Shown here piece after piece: positions 30,201 to 37,614 of a stretch of 38,262 bases of DNA (the stretch's first letter is position 1; each line of letters begins with the position of its first letter). Source of the DNA: Parcubacteria group bacterium Gr01-1014_33 (GTDB lineage: Bacteria > Patescibacteriota > Minisyncoccia > Sungbacterales > HO2-52-23); contig VMFQ01000007.1 in assembly GCA_007376125.1 (NCBI GenBank), positions 1-38,262 on the forward strand, read 5' to 3'. The position numbers and the translations under genes were made by a program. The notes beneath the pieces are model-generated. The model did no database searches. It worked only from the letters and a program-made list of their open reading frames with translations, and was not told the DNA's origin.

Positions 30201-30505
30201 ACATCTGATGCACCCGCAAGGATGCCAATCCTGGCGAGCTGTTTTATTGGTAACCTCTCACAACCCTTCTTCCGTCATTGCTTGCCCCGTTAGATACCTT
30301 TGTATCTATCGGGGCAAGCAAAAATGCATTCCTAATGCGCTTTGGCGAGCTCCCGCCGTGCGGACGCTCTAGGAAGCAATCTTAATCTTGGAGAATAGGA
30401 TTGCTGCGTCCTCCTGGCTTGTCGGAGAAACGATTGCAGAAAAGATTGACAATCTTTTCTGCGTTTCTCCGTAATGACAGGTATAAGGAGTTACTTTTAT
30501 TGCTA
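30201..30505. other. Gene-free stretch with nested palindromes
   Basis: No gene. GTCATT (30274-30279) and AATGAC (30473-30478) bound a composite element that holds the CCCCGTTAGA palindrome at 30279-30320, a GAAGCAATC/GGATTGCT pair near 30370-30405 and a strong hairpin at 30424-30470 (GGAGAAACG and GCAGAAAAGATT arms). The outline, TCATTGC to GCAAT-GA, matches the element inside mutY. Confidence 0.7.
30279..30320. repeat. CCCCGTTAGA palindrome family, copy 2
   Basis: TGCTTGCCCCGTTAGATAC and its complement (one mismatch), 42 bp in all. Outer bases TTGCTTGCCCCG compare with TTGCTCACCCCG in mutY. Confidence 0.85.
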
Positions 30506-30534
30506 TTGCGCTTTTTTTAGATACGTGCTATACT
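30506..30534 (+). promoter_or_regulatory. Extended -10 promoter of the RRM gene
   Basis: TTGCGC (30506-30511), a 17-bp spacer, TGC-TATACT (box 30529-30534). Start of transcription about 30541, leaving an unusually long leader for this window. Confidence 0.7.
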
Positions 30535-30540
30535 GGTAAA

Positions 30541-30664
30541 AGTTGTAAGTGTTCTCGTAATAGGTTTCTTTTTCTAATCAAAGGGTTTGCGCTCTTTTGA
30601 GAAAATGCAAACGTAAAAGAGAGGTCGTCTTACACAACATAATTAATATATTTTTTAGCATTTT
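30541..30664 (+). promoter_or_regulatory. Structured 5' leader of the RRM gene
   Basis: About 124 nt without a Shine-Dalgarno. GTTTGC (30585-30590) pairs with GCAAAC (30607-30612); alternatively CTCTTTT (30592-30598) can pair with AAAAGAG (30615-30621), which excludes the first stem. GTTGTAAG (30542-30549) can pair with CTTACACAAC (30629-30638). Mutually exclusive stems suggest a regulated leader, possibly bound by the RRM protein itself. Confidence 0.4.
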
Positions 30665-31015
30665 ATGGCAAAGAAGTTATACATTGGTGGGCTTTCCTAC
30701 AGCACCACCGAAGACGAATTACGGGATGCATTTTCCCAGGTAGGCGCGGTTGAGTCTGCGTCTATCGTGATTGACAGAATGACCGGCAGGTCGCGCGGAT
30801 TCGGGTTTGTGGAAATGTCCTCGGATGACGAGGCGCAAGCCGCGATTGAGATGTGGAACGGCAAAGAACTCGGAGGACGGACGCTTACGGTAAACGAAGC
30901 GCGTCCGATGGAGGCGCGCGCGCCCCGACGCGAAGGCGGCGGAGGCGGGTTTAACCGAGATCGCGGAGGAGCGCGGAGCGGCGGATTTGGCGGTCAGCGA
31001 AGAAACAGCTGGTAA
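30665..31015 (+). CDS. RNA-recognition-motif (RRM) RNA-binding protein
   Basis: 116 aa. One RRM with RNP2 KLYIGGL at residues 4-10 and RNP1 RGFGFVEM near 43-50, then a Gly/Arg-rich tail (REGGGGGFNRDRGGARSGGF). This is the architecture of bacterial and cyanobacterial RNA-binding proteins (Rbp type) that act as RNA chaperones in stress. ATG 30665 gives the canonical MAKKLYIGGLSY start. It has its own promoter, a long leader and a strong terminator. Confidence 0.95.
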   Translation: MAKKLYIGGLSYSTTEDELRDAFSQVGAVESASIVIDRMTGRSRGFGFVEMSSDDEAQAAIEMWNGKELGGRTLTVNEARPMEARAPRREGGGGGFNRDRGGARSGGFGGQRRNSW

Positions 31016-31027
31016 TCTGTACTGATG

Positions 31028-31063
31028 CAAAAACATCCCGACCCATCGGGGTGTTTTTGTTTT
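31028..31063 (+). terminator. Rho-independent terminator after the RRM gene
   Basis: A 14-bp stem, CAAAAACATCCCGA (31028-31041) with its complement (31046-31059, one G-T pair), loop CCCA, then TTTT. Confidence 0.9.
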
Positions 31064-31337
31064 CTAACCTTCATTATAATACTATTCTAAATACTATCCT
31101 AAACTAAGTTTAGGATACGAAAATCACTATTTATTTGGTAATTTCTGTATTATCCTTAAATCCTAAACTAAGTTTACTAAACTAAGTTTAGTAAACTTAG
31201 TTTAGGATAATTTAGGAGAAGGATTCTTTTTACGGGTAGGTTATATGGGAATGACAATCGGAAGAGTTTCGTAATGCAAAGTAATGTATACCCACCCACT
31301 CGCGAAAAAGAGCCGTTTCTGTTACAATAGGCATAGT
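31064..31337. other. Spacer with two AAACTAAGTTT palindromes
   Basis: Between the terminator and ATG 31338 are a 23-bp palindrome (31095-31117) and a 49-bp one (31160-31208), then a TTTCGTAATGCAAAG segment (about 31269) resembling sequence near 23920. TTACAAT at about 31321 is a possible -10 region for the next gene. Confidence 0.7.
31160..31208. repeat. Perfect 49-bp palindrome
   Basis: The left half ATCCTAAACTAAGTTTACTA continues with AACT to a central A, with perfect pairing throughout. Each arm also contains the shorter 17-bp palindrome CCTAAACTAAGTTTAGG in part; that unit alone occurs at 31098. Related: 21343-21375 and the stem inside secA at 14377. Confidence 0.95.
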
Positions 31338-32306
31338 ATGCACACTGCTCCTCCTTTACATCGTGATACGCGCCTTGGCAAAGATCTCATTTTAGATGAG
31401 CGTTTTGACTTGCTACTTTATGAAAAATTTCGGGATTATGCAAAAGGCGACCTTAACACGCTTCTTGAGGAACTCATTGCGATTGAATCAAAACACGTGG
31501 TATTTTGGGAAAATTTTTTTGGCATTCAGGGAAGTTCCTTAAATCTCGGGCGGCGGCTTAAGCTCGCGATATTTACGGGAGCGGCGTTTCTTTTCGGCGA
31601 GAAGGTGATCCATTTACTGCTTGAGGCGATTGAGGTCTACGGGATAAGAAAGTATCTGCGCGTCTGGGAGATGTATAAAGACACTGCGTTGGGAGAGGCG
31701 CTGGAAGGCATCTTGCATGACGAAATGGCGCACGAGGATGTTATTGTCTCGCGGCTTGTGGAGCGGAGCATCAATCCCGCGCGCGTACGCAATATTTTTC
31801 TCGGATTTAACGACGGGCTCGTGGAAACGCTTGGCGCGATAAGCGGGTTTTTCGCGGCATTTGATCGCTTGCCGTCAATCGTGCTTGCGGCATTTACCGT
31901 GGCGGTTGCCGGATCGTTTTCCATGGGCGCCGGAGTGTTTCTCGGCACAAGCTCCGAGAATGAAGTAAAGCGGCTTGAAGCGGGCAGAAAGGAATTTTTG
32001 AAAGGGGTGGCGCGCAAGGAAGAAAAATACGAACAGCCGCTCGCATCCGGATTTATAGTCGCCATTTTCTATTTTATCGGAGCGCTTATTCCGATTTCTC
32101 CGGTGCTTTTCGGATTTGAAAATCTTTTTCTCTCGGTTGCGATTTCCGCGGGATTTATCATTTTAATTTCTCTCGTGCTTTCGTTTCTCTCCGGAATGGA
32201 TATTGGGCGAAGAATTTTGCTCAATCTTCTCATTATTGCCGGCGCGGTGGTAATCACATACGCGATCGGGATTATCACGAGGCAAATATGGGGAGTGAGG
32301 TTATAG
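31338..32306 (+). CDS. Rubrerythrin-like domain fused to VIT1/CCC1 transporter
   Basis: 322 aa membrane protein. The N-terminal 130 residues form a ferritin-like four-helix domain with di-iron-type motifs EELIAIESKH and LHDEMAHED. The rest is VIT1/CCC1: FLGFNDGLVETLGAISGFF, a GSFSMGAGVFLGTSSENEV metal-path helix, a charged loop with ENEVKRLEAGRKEF, and three C-terminal membrane segments. Such fusions are thought to move Fe2+ or Mn2+ across the inner membrane. ATG 31338 is chosen over the earlier in-frame codon because the upstream residues do not match the family. Confidence 0.92.
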   Translation: MHTAPPLHRDTRLGKDLILDERFDLLLYEKFRDYAKGDLNTLLEELIAIESKHVVFWENFFGIQGSSLNLGRRLKLAIFTGAAFLFGEKVIHLLLEAIEVYGIRKYLRVWEMYKDTALGEALEGILHDEMAHEDVIVSRLVERSINPARVRNIFLGFNDGLVETLGAISGFFAAFDRLPSIVLAAFTVAVAGSFSMGAGVFLGTSSENEVKRLEAGRKEFLKGVARKEEKYEQPLASGFIVAIFYFIGALIPISPVLFGFENLFLSVAISAGFIILISLVLSFLSGMDIGRRILLNLLIIAGAVVITYAIGIITRQIWGVRL

Positions 32307-32320
32307 AGTGAAGAAAATCC

Positions 32321-32565
32321 GTGTTCAATTCCACACAAAAATTTGAAAAATATCTATGGACGCGCCATGCCCATGATAAAATGCAATTCTATCGGCTGAC
32401 GGAATCTCGGATAAAAAGAATAATCCGGTATCCGGCGCGAGTGGAGGAGGGGATTTTGGAAGGTGCAGTGGCGTGCATGCAGGTTGCGGACGCTATCCGG
32501 GAAAAAGTCCGGAACGCGATCCGATCCCTGCGGAAGTTCTCCGTGAAATCAGAAATATTATTTAA
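32321..32565 (+). pseudogene. DUF4258-like protein with internal deletion
   Basis: The first 50 codons (YLWTRHAHDKMQFYRLTESR, IKRIIRYPARVEEGI, VACMQ) match the N-terminal part of small CPR DUF4258-like proteins (RelE-fold related). The expected middle is missing; from 32491 another frame gives the typical C-terminus RYPGKSPERDPIPAEVLREI and ends at TAA 32563-32565. The ancestral stop overlaps the next start codon as TAATG, so the gene used to be translationally coupled to the ABC ATPase. In the present frame the protein ends in an unrelated tail at 32596. Confidence 0.75.
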
Positions 32566-33479
32566 TGGAACCGGTTCTCCAAATCGAAAATCTTGAAAAA
32601 TCCTACAAAAACGTACACGCGGTGCGGGGGATTTCGTTTTCTCTTCGCGAAGGAGAGATTCTCGGCATGCTCGGACCAAACGGCGCGGGCAAGACCACTA
32701 CGATCCAAATGTGTATAGGAGTCCTTACTCCGACTTCAGGCGAGATACGGTATTTTGGGAAATCGCTTTTTGACCATCGAGAGGAGATTCTGGAAAAAAT
32801 CAACTTTTCTTCCACATATACGCATCTTCCTTGGAATCTGACCGTCAAAGAGAATCTCACTTATATATCATATCTTTATGCGATCAAAAATCGAAAAGAG
32901 CGAATAGCAAAGATAGTAAAGATTTTTCGCCTTGAGCCGTTGCTCAAGCAAAAAGTTGATGAACTTTCCGCGGGACAGCTCACACGGGTGAATCTTGCAA
33001 AAGCATTTATCAATTTTCCGCGCGTGTTGCTCTTGGATGAGCCGACTGCCTCTCTTGATCCGGAAGCCGCGAAGTATATCCGAGAGTTTCTACTCCACGA
33101 ACGACAGAATTTCCAGGTTTCTATTATTCTCACCTCTCATAACATGGCGGAGGTGGAGGAGGTGTGCGATCGCGTTATATTTATTGATAAAGGGGAAATC
33201 ATAGCGGATGATACGCCAGAAAATCTTGCAAAGACAATTGAGGTTTCGCATGTGGAACTCCTCATAACGGATGGGCTCAAACGGGCAGTGGAATATTGCA
33301 GGGAAGAAAACATTTCGCATCGCGTGGAAGGACGCTATATGTGGGCTGATGTCAAAGAACTCATGATCCCGAATTTCTTGCGCGGGCTTATGGATAAAGG
33401 AGTTTTTTATAGTGAAATAAGCATTGATAAGCCGACGCTTGAGGACTATTTTCTTCAGGTCGCGGTAAAAAAACAATGA
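32565..33479 (+). CDS. ABC transporter ATP-binding protein
   Basis: 304 aa, ABC-2 exporter ATPase. Walker A GPNGAGKTTT (about 42-51), a Q-loop region replaced by FSSTYTHLPWNLTVKEN, signature LSAGQLTRVNLAKA, Walker B VLLLDEPTASLDP, and an H-loop in ILTSHNMAEVEE. The C-terminal 80 residues form the accessory domain seen in DrrA/NodI/CcmA-like exporters. It pairs with the permease that starts within its stop codon (ATGA overlap). The substrate may be a drug, glycan or lipid and cannot be inferred. Confidence 0.95.
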   Translation: MEPVLQIENLEKSYKNVHAVRGISFSLREGEILGMLGPNGAGKTTTIQMCIGVLTPTSGEIRYFGKSLFDHREEILEKINFSSTYTHLPWNLTVKENLTYISYLYAIKNRKERIAKIVKIFRLEPLLKQKVDELSAGQLTRVNLAKAFINFPRVLLLDEPTASLDPEAAKYIREFLLHERQNFQVSIILTSHNMAEVEEVCDRVIFIDKGEIIADDTPENLAKTIEVSHVELLITDGLKRAVEYCREENISHRVEGRYMWADVKELMIPNFLRGLMDKGVFYSEISIDKPTLEDYFLQVAVKKQ

Positions 33480-34264
33480 AGATACATCGGATTTTCGCAA
33501 TGACACTGCGGTATCTCTTTGCCTTTCGGCATAATCTCGATCGCATCACGGATGCGTTTTATTGGCCTACGGTTGATCTTGTGTTATGGGGGCTTACGAG
33601 CGTGTATCTGACTTCTTCTCTCTCGCGTACCTCTCAAGGGGTTGCGGTGGTGGTTTCAGGAATCGTGCTTTGGGTGGTGGTGTGGCGGGGGCAGGCGGAA
33701 GTTGCCGTTAACGTGCTGGAAGAATTTTGGGACTGGAACTTGATAAATCTTTTTGTAAGTCCGCTGAAATTTTCCGAATGGATTGCTTCATTCCTTTTGA
33801 TCGGCGCAATAAAAGCAGCGGTAAGTTTTTCGTTTGCCATGGGGGTGGCATATATGCTGTATGATGTAAGAGTGTTTGATGTCGGGGCGTATCTCATTCC
33901 TATGGGGATTTTGTTGATCATGACCGGTTGGTGGTTTGGATTCCTTGTCGCGGGACTTATCCTGCGCTACGGAAAAAAAGTGCAATCGTTTGCATGGACG
34001 CTCATTTTCGCGATCGCTCCATTTTCTGCGGTATTTTATCCGTTATCTGTTCTTCCGTGGTGGGCGCAAAAGATTTCAATCTTTGTTCCCACGAGCTATA
34101 TTTTTGAAGGGATGCGCACGTTAATCAGCGGCGGAACACTTAATTTTTCCACGTTTGCGCTTAGTTTTTTTCTCAATATCGTGTACCTTTGCCTCGCGCT
34201 GATTTTCCTGTACAAGAGTTTTGAAAAGATCATGGACAAAGGACTTGGAAAAGGGCGCGGGTAG
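33476..34264 (+). CDS. ABC-2 type transporter permease
   Basis: 262 aa with about six predicted membrane helices, for example GVAVVVSGIVLWVVVWRG, ISFLLIGAIKAAVSFSF-like stretches near residues 103-125, IPMGILLIMTGWWFGFLVAG and a final FFLNIVYLCLALIFLY. The pattern matches ABC-2 permeases of two-gene exporters, with the conserved short loop PFSAVFYPLSVLPWWAQ before the last helices. Its ATG overlaps the ATPase stop by ATGA, so the subunits are translationally coupled. Confidence 0.9.
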   Translation: MKIHRIFAMTLRYLFAFRHNLDRITDAFYWPTVDLVLWGLTSVYLTSSLSRTSQGVAVVVSGIVLWVVVWRGQAEVAVNVLEEFWDWNLINLFVSPLKFSEWIASFLLIGAIKAAVSFSFAMGVAYMLYDVRVFDVGAYLIPMGILLIMTGWWFGFLVAGLILRYGKKVQSFAWTLIFAIAPFSAVFYPLSVLPWWAQKISIFVPTSYIFEGMRTLISGGTLNFSTFALSFFLNIVYLCLALIFLYKSFEKIMDKGLGKGRG

Positions 34265-34308
34265 GATTCTTGTCTTTTCACCCGCTTTATGACGGAGTAA
34301 CTTTTATC

Positions 34309-34337
34309 TTGACCTTATCGCGGGATTGTCCTATTAT
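34309..34337 (+). promoter_or_regulatory. Leaderless promoter of the second RelE-type pair
   Basis: TTGACC (34309-34314), a 17-bp spacer, TATTAT (34332-34337), six bases to ATG 34344. The predicted transcription start is the A of the start codon. Confidence 0.75.
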
Positions 34338-34343
34338 GACACT

Positions 34344-34538
34344 ATGATTCGTATAGCGACCAAAAACTATATTAGAATTCCCAAGGAGGAATATATACGA
34401 TTAAAACAGCTCCAAAAATACTTTGGAACTTTTTGGAGTTATTTTGAACATCTTCAGGAAATTAAAAAAGCGCGGGAAGAAATAAAAGTAGGGAAAACTA
34501 TTGCGCAAGAGGATTTATTCCAAAAGCTGGGGTTATAG
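34344..34538 (+). CDS. Antitoxin of a RelE-type pair
   Basis: 64 aa: MIRIATKNYIRIPKEEYIRL resembles a short strand-plus-loop antitoxin N-terminus, followed by helices QKYFGTFWSYFEHLQEIKKA and VGKTIAQEDLFQKLGL. The pairing with the RelE-like gene six bases downstream supports the role. ATG 34344 is set by the promoter; an earlier in-frame codon lies upstream of the -10 box and cannot be in the transcript. Confidence 0.75.
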   Translation: MIRIATKNYIRIPKEEYIRLKQLQKYFGTFWSYFEHLQEIKKAREEIKVGKTIAQEDLFQKLGL

Positions 34539-34544
34539 AATGCT

Positions 34545-34793
34545 ATGGAAATTCACTATACATATAAAGCGGCGGATGATTTGGAACGATTGCCGCGAGA
34601 TGTTCAAAAGCGCATCGCAGAAAAGATGCGCTTTTATGCAAATCAAAAAGACCCGCTGAAGTTTGCAAAACGGCTCACGGATCCAGCGGAGGGCGAGTTT
34701 CGTTTCCGTATCGGGATGTATAGAGTATCGTGTGATGCGATAGAGGGAAAAATATTTGTTTTGAAAATCGCTCCGCGCGACAAAGCGTATTAA
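34545..34793 (+). CDS. RelE-superfamily toxin
   Basis: 82 aa with a full RelE pattern: YTYKAADDLERLPRDVQKRI (first helices), FAKRLTDPAEGEFRFRIGMY, then RVSCDAIEGKIFVLKIAPRDKAY. FRFRIGMYRV is the conserved catalytic strand region with Arg and Tyr. It probably cleaves mRNA at the ribosome and is neutralised by the 34344 product. It differs in sequence from the toxin at 17385. Confidence 0.88.
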   Translation: MEIHYTYKAADDLERLPRDVQKRIAEKMRFYANQKDPLKFAKRLTDPAEGEFRFRIGMYRVSCDAIEGKIFVLKIAPRDKAY

Positions 34794-34807
34794 AATAGGA
34801 TAGTTTG

Positions 34808-36001
34808 ATGCACCGGGGAATTGCCACATTCACATTAGACACCGGTCAATGCCCAAAATGGCTGTTTGAGCGGATGGTAAAGTTGGGGCGGGAAATGGCG
34901 CGGGTATTGATAGAAGAATACGGAGCGGATGAATTTATCCGGCGGATTTCTGATCCAGTGTGGTTTCAGTCTTTGGGAACGGTGCTCGCGTTTGATTGGA
35001 ACGCATCGGGTTTAACCACTATTCTTACCGCGGCTTTGAAAGAAGCGATCCGAGGCGAAGAACGGAATTTTGGAGTTTTCATCTGTGGCGGAAAAGGAAA
35101 GACATCGCGCAAAACTCCGGAGGAAATTCAAAGGTGGGGTCAGTGGATCGGACTTCCGGAAACAGGAACGCAAAACCTCGTGTACAATTCAAAAATGAGC
35201 GCGAAAGTTGATTCCGCGCTTGTACAGGACGGGTTTCAACTCTATCATCACTCGTTTTTCTTTTCACGAAACGGCGCATGGAGCGTGGTGCAACAAGGGA
35301 TGAACGCAAGCGAGGGAACAGCGCGCCGCTATCATTGGTACTCCCAAAGCATTAGTGATCTTGTGTGCGAGCCGCATACGGCAATATCTTCCCAGTCAAT
35401 CGGTGAGAACGTCTTAAATATGGTTGCGGCAAAAAGCACGGATACGCGCAATCGTTCAACCGAGCTTGTGCACTCGGGCTACGCGCCGCTCATGAAAGAA
35501 ATCCAGATTATCCGCAAGCATTCGTCTCGTCTTTCGCAGATGATCGCTATGAAAAATAACGGCGGAGAGCAATTAACACTGCTCAATCTTGAGGATACTG
35601 AATTTCATTCCCATCCGGTGATAACCGAGGACTTTTCCAAGAGCAAATACCTTGAAAAAATCTTGGCGCGGGTAACCGACGAGAAACCGGAAAATTACGA
35701 GAAGCTAATTGCAATGGAAGGTGTAGGCGCAAAAACCGTGCGCGCGCTTGCCCTTGTCTCCGAAGTAATTTTCGGAGCAAAACCCTCGTACGAAGACCCG
35801 GCGCGGTATAGTTTCGCGCATGGAGGAAAAGACGCAACTCCTTATCCGGTGGATCGCAAAACATACGACAAAACAATTGAAATGCTTTTGAAAGCGGTGA
35901 GGAGAGCAAAAATAAGTCCGGTGGAAAAAGAGAAAGTGATAAAGCGGCTTGCGTATCCAAAGCGCCAATACACCGCTATTGACTTTTATGCCGCATTATA
36001 A
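34808..36001 (+). CDS. DUF763 domain protein
   Basis: 397 aa. The start MHRGIATFTLDTGQCPKWLF and the internal FGVFICGGKGKTSRKTPEEI and DGFQLYHHSFFF segments are characteristic of DUF763, a family found in archaea, CPR and some thermophiles. Near residue 300 a helix-hairpin-helix-like MEGVGAKTVRALALVSEVIFG is present, followed by AHGGKDATPYPVDRKTYDKT. The HhH and a neighbouring mutY suggest a nucleic-acid role, but no activity is known to me. ATG 34808 fits the family start. Confidence 0.9.
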   Translation: MHRGIATFTLDTGQCPKWLFERMVKLGREMARVLIEEYGADEFIRRISDPVWFQSLGTVLAFDWNASGLTTILTAALKEAIRGEERNFGVFICGGKGKTSRKTPEEIQRWGQWIGLPETGTQNLVYNSKMSAKVDSALVQDGFQLYHHSFFFSRNGAWSVVQQGMNASEGTARRYHWYSQSISDLVCEPHTAISSQSIGENVLNMVAAKSTDTRNRSTELVHSGYAPLMKEIQIIRKHSSRLSQMIAMKNNGGEQLTLLNLEDTEFHSHPVITEDFSKSKYLEKILARVTDEKPENYEKLIAMEGVGAKTVRALALVSEVIFGAKPSYEDPARYSFAHGGKDATPYPVDRKTYDKTIEMLLKAVRRAKISPVEKEKVIKRLAYPKRQYTAIDFYAAL

Positions 36002-36059
36002 TAGGATTTATGTAAAGTACGGACAGTTCTTTGGTAAAAAATAAGATAAGGAGGCTCGC

Positions 36060-36371
36060 ATGCTGGACTTGGAAATCAGAGAAAGAATATTGGTTGCTAA
36101 AGCTTATTTAGAGGCACTGGCTGATACGCTTGAAGCAAAACAGGAAAAAAGCGCTGAAGAAGAAACGTTCCTTCCCATATTTCAGACATTTTTCACGATA
36201 GACGCGGGCGTATTAGATCGGGGATTTGAATATCTTGCGACCATAGAATGTCAATCTCTTCTGCGCGGACTCTTGCGTTGGTATCCGCAACATAGGGATA
36301 TTCTTTTGAGACGGCTTTCCCCGGATATCTTTGATCAGCATGTTAAGTTATTTGAAGATATGCTTCGGTAA
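36060..36371 (+). CDS. Hypothetical helical protein with strong Shine-Dalgarno
   Basis: 103 aa, not recognised; predicted all-helical: LEIRERILVAKAYLEALADT, then LPIFQTFFTIDAGVLDRGFEY and SLLRGLLRWYPQHRDILLRRL. AAGGAGG lies six bases before the ATG and an intrinsic terminator follows 43 bp after the stop, making it a compact single-gene unit. TATAAT at 35997-36002, at the DUF763 stop codon, may be its -10 box, which would give a leader of about 50 nt. Confidence 0.65.
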   Translation: MLDLEIRERILVAKAYLEALADTLEAKQEKSAEEETFLPIFQTFFTIDAGVLDRGFEYLATIECQSLLRGLLRWYPQHRDILLRRLSPDIFDQHVKLFEDMLR

Positions 36372-36414
36372 TAAGCGCTTTTTACTTTCTATCGTTCTTT
36401 TTTATAACGTGTTG

Positions 36415-36441
36415 ATAACCGACTATTGTCGGTTATTTTTC
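36415..36441 (+). terminator. Rho-independent terminator
   Basis: ATAACCGAC (36415-36423) with GTCGGTTAT (36428-36436), loop TATT, then TTTTT. Confidence 0.9.
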
Positions 36442-36443
36442 TT

Positions 36444-36624
36444 AGAAACTGTCTGAAAAGCGCTTTTCGATGGAAAAATAGCCAGATTTTCAAGGAAAAA
36501 TCATTGATGTATATTGATGTATGACGAAGGAATATCAACACAAAGATATTTCAAGGAGTACATCAATGATGTGTACGCGCATATGGCTCGTTTTTGCCGA
36601 AAGGGCGCTTTTTAGACAGTTTCT
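36444..36624. repeat. Inverted-repeat element with AGAAACTGTCT ends
   Basis: AGAAACTGTCTGAAAAGCGC at 36444 and the near-complement at 36605-36624 enclose ATCATTGATGTATATTGATG and CATCAATGATG, also inverted. It lies between a terminator and the mutY start. CTT flanks the left end and overlaps the right end, not a clean duplication. Confidence 0.75.
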
Positions 36625-36635
36625 TGCAGCCATTT

Positions 36636-37604
36636 ATGACCAAAGAGAAATTTATCCAAACCATAACCAAATGGTATTCCTATAATAAAGAATCCTTTCA
36701 TTTTCCTTGGCGCAATACCCGCGATCCGTACCAGATTTTTGTTTCCGAAATAATGCTCCAGCAAACGCAGATTGTACGGGTGATTCCAAAATACGAGGAG
36801 TGGCTCAAGGAATTTCCCACGCTTGAATCGCTTGCCAAAGCGCCGTTTCCAAAAATTCTCAAAGTATGGCAGGGGATGGGATATAACCGCCGGGCGCGGT
36901 ATCTAAAGGACACCGCAGAAATTGTTGTCCGAAAGTATAACGGACAAATTCCTCGCGATCCGCAAACGCTTGAAAGATTTCCGGGTATCGGACATTATAC
37001 GGCGCGCGCGATTACATGTTTTGCGTATGGGAGATGCGAGCCGTTTTTGGAAACAAATATCCGGCGCGGGCTTATCCATTTTTTCGGAAACTCGCCTCAT
37101 TTGTCTGTCATTGCTCACCCCGTTAGAATTCGAAATTCTAACGGGGTGAGCAAAGCGAAACAATCTCGACACGTCGGGATTGCCGCATCCCGACAAGTCG
37201 GGACTCGCAATGACATGCGGCAAGAGAAGATTTCTGACGGAATACTCCTCGCGATTCTTTCTCGTCTTGAGCCGAAAACAAAAAAACGCGAGTGGTACTA
37301 TGCGTTAATGGACTATGGACGCGAAGTGCTGGGGAAAATGTCCGATAACCCCAATCGTCGCGCAAAACACTATCGGACACAATCAAAGTTTCTGGGCTCA
37401 CGCCGCTATGTCCGCGCAAAGATTGTTTTGTATCTTGTGTCAAAGCGAAATGGGGTAAATAGAAAGGAGTTGCTTCATCTCCTCAAGAAGGATTTACACA
37501 CGAAAGATTTTCTTACTCCTCATGTATTTGATTGGGTTCTTAATGATCTTAGCCGAGACAAGTTAATTACTCGCAAAGCAAACAAGTGGATAATTCTTTC
37601 GTGA
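36636..37604 (+). CDS. mutY: A/G-specific adenine glycosylase (MutY-like), no Fe-S motif, with palindrome-encoded insert
   Basis: 322 aa base-excision repair enzyme that removes adenine opposite 8-oxoguanine. FPWRNTRDPYQIFVSEIMLQ carries the catalytic Glu (E38) with QQTQIVRV; WQGMGYNRRARYL and the helix-hairpin-helix FPGIGHYTARAI (about 115-126) follow. The usual catalytic Asp of the DGNVxR motif is Glu (E139, LETNIRR). Residues about 157-193 are encoded by a 110-bp palindromic repeat (37106-37215), after which the fold resumes with EWYYALMDYGREVL. The C-terminal Cys cluster is absent. ATG 36636 is used; the in-frame upstream extension comes from the repeat. Confidence 0.9.
   Translation: MTKEKFIQTITKWYSYNKESFHFPWRNTRDPYQIFVSEIMLQQTQIVRVIPKYEEWLKEFPTLESLAKAPFPKILKVWQGMGYNRRARYLKDTAEIVVRKYNGQIPRDPQTLERFPGIGHYTARAITCFAYGRCEPFLETNIRRGLIHFFGNSPHLSVIAHPVRIRNSNGVSKAKQSRHVGIAASRQVGTRNDMRQEKISDGILLAILSRLEPKTKKREWYYALMDYGREVLGKMSDNPNRRAKHYRTQSKFLGSRRYVRAKIVLYLVSKRNGVNRKELLHLLKKDLHTKDFLTPHVFDWVLNDLSRDKLITRKANKWIILS
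37106..37215. repeat. Composite palindromic repeat in frame within mutY
   Basis: TGTCATTGC (37106-37114) and GCAATGACA (37207-37215) bound a 43-bp near-perfect palindrome (37111-37153, TTGCTCACCCCGTTAGAATT arm) and a GTCGGGAT/ATCCCGAC hairpin. The same layout is intergenic at 30274-30478. The frame stays open throughout, adding about 37 residues. Confidence 0.88.
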
Positions 37605-37614
37605 GTCGTGTTAT

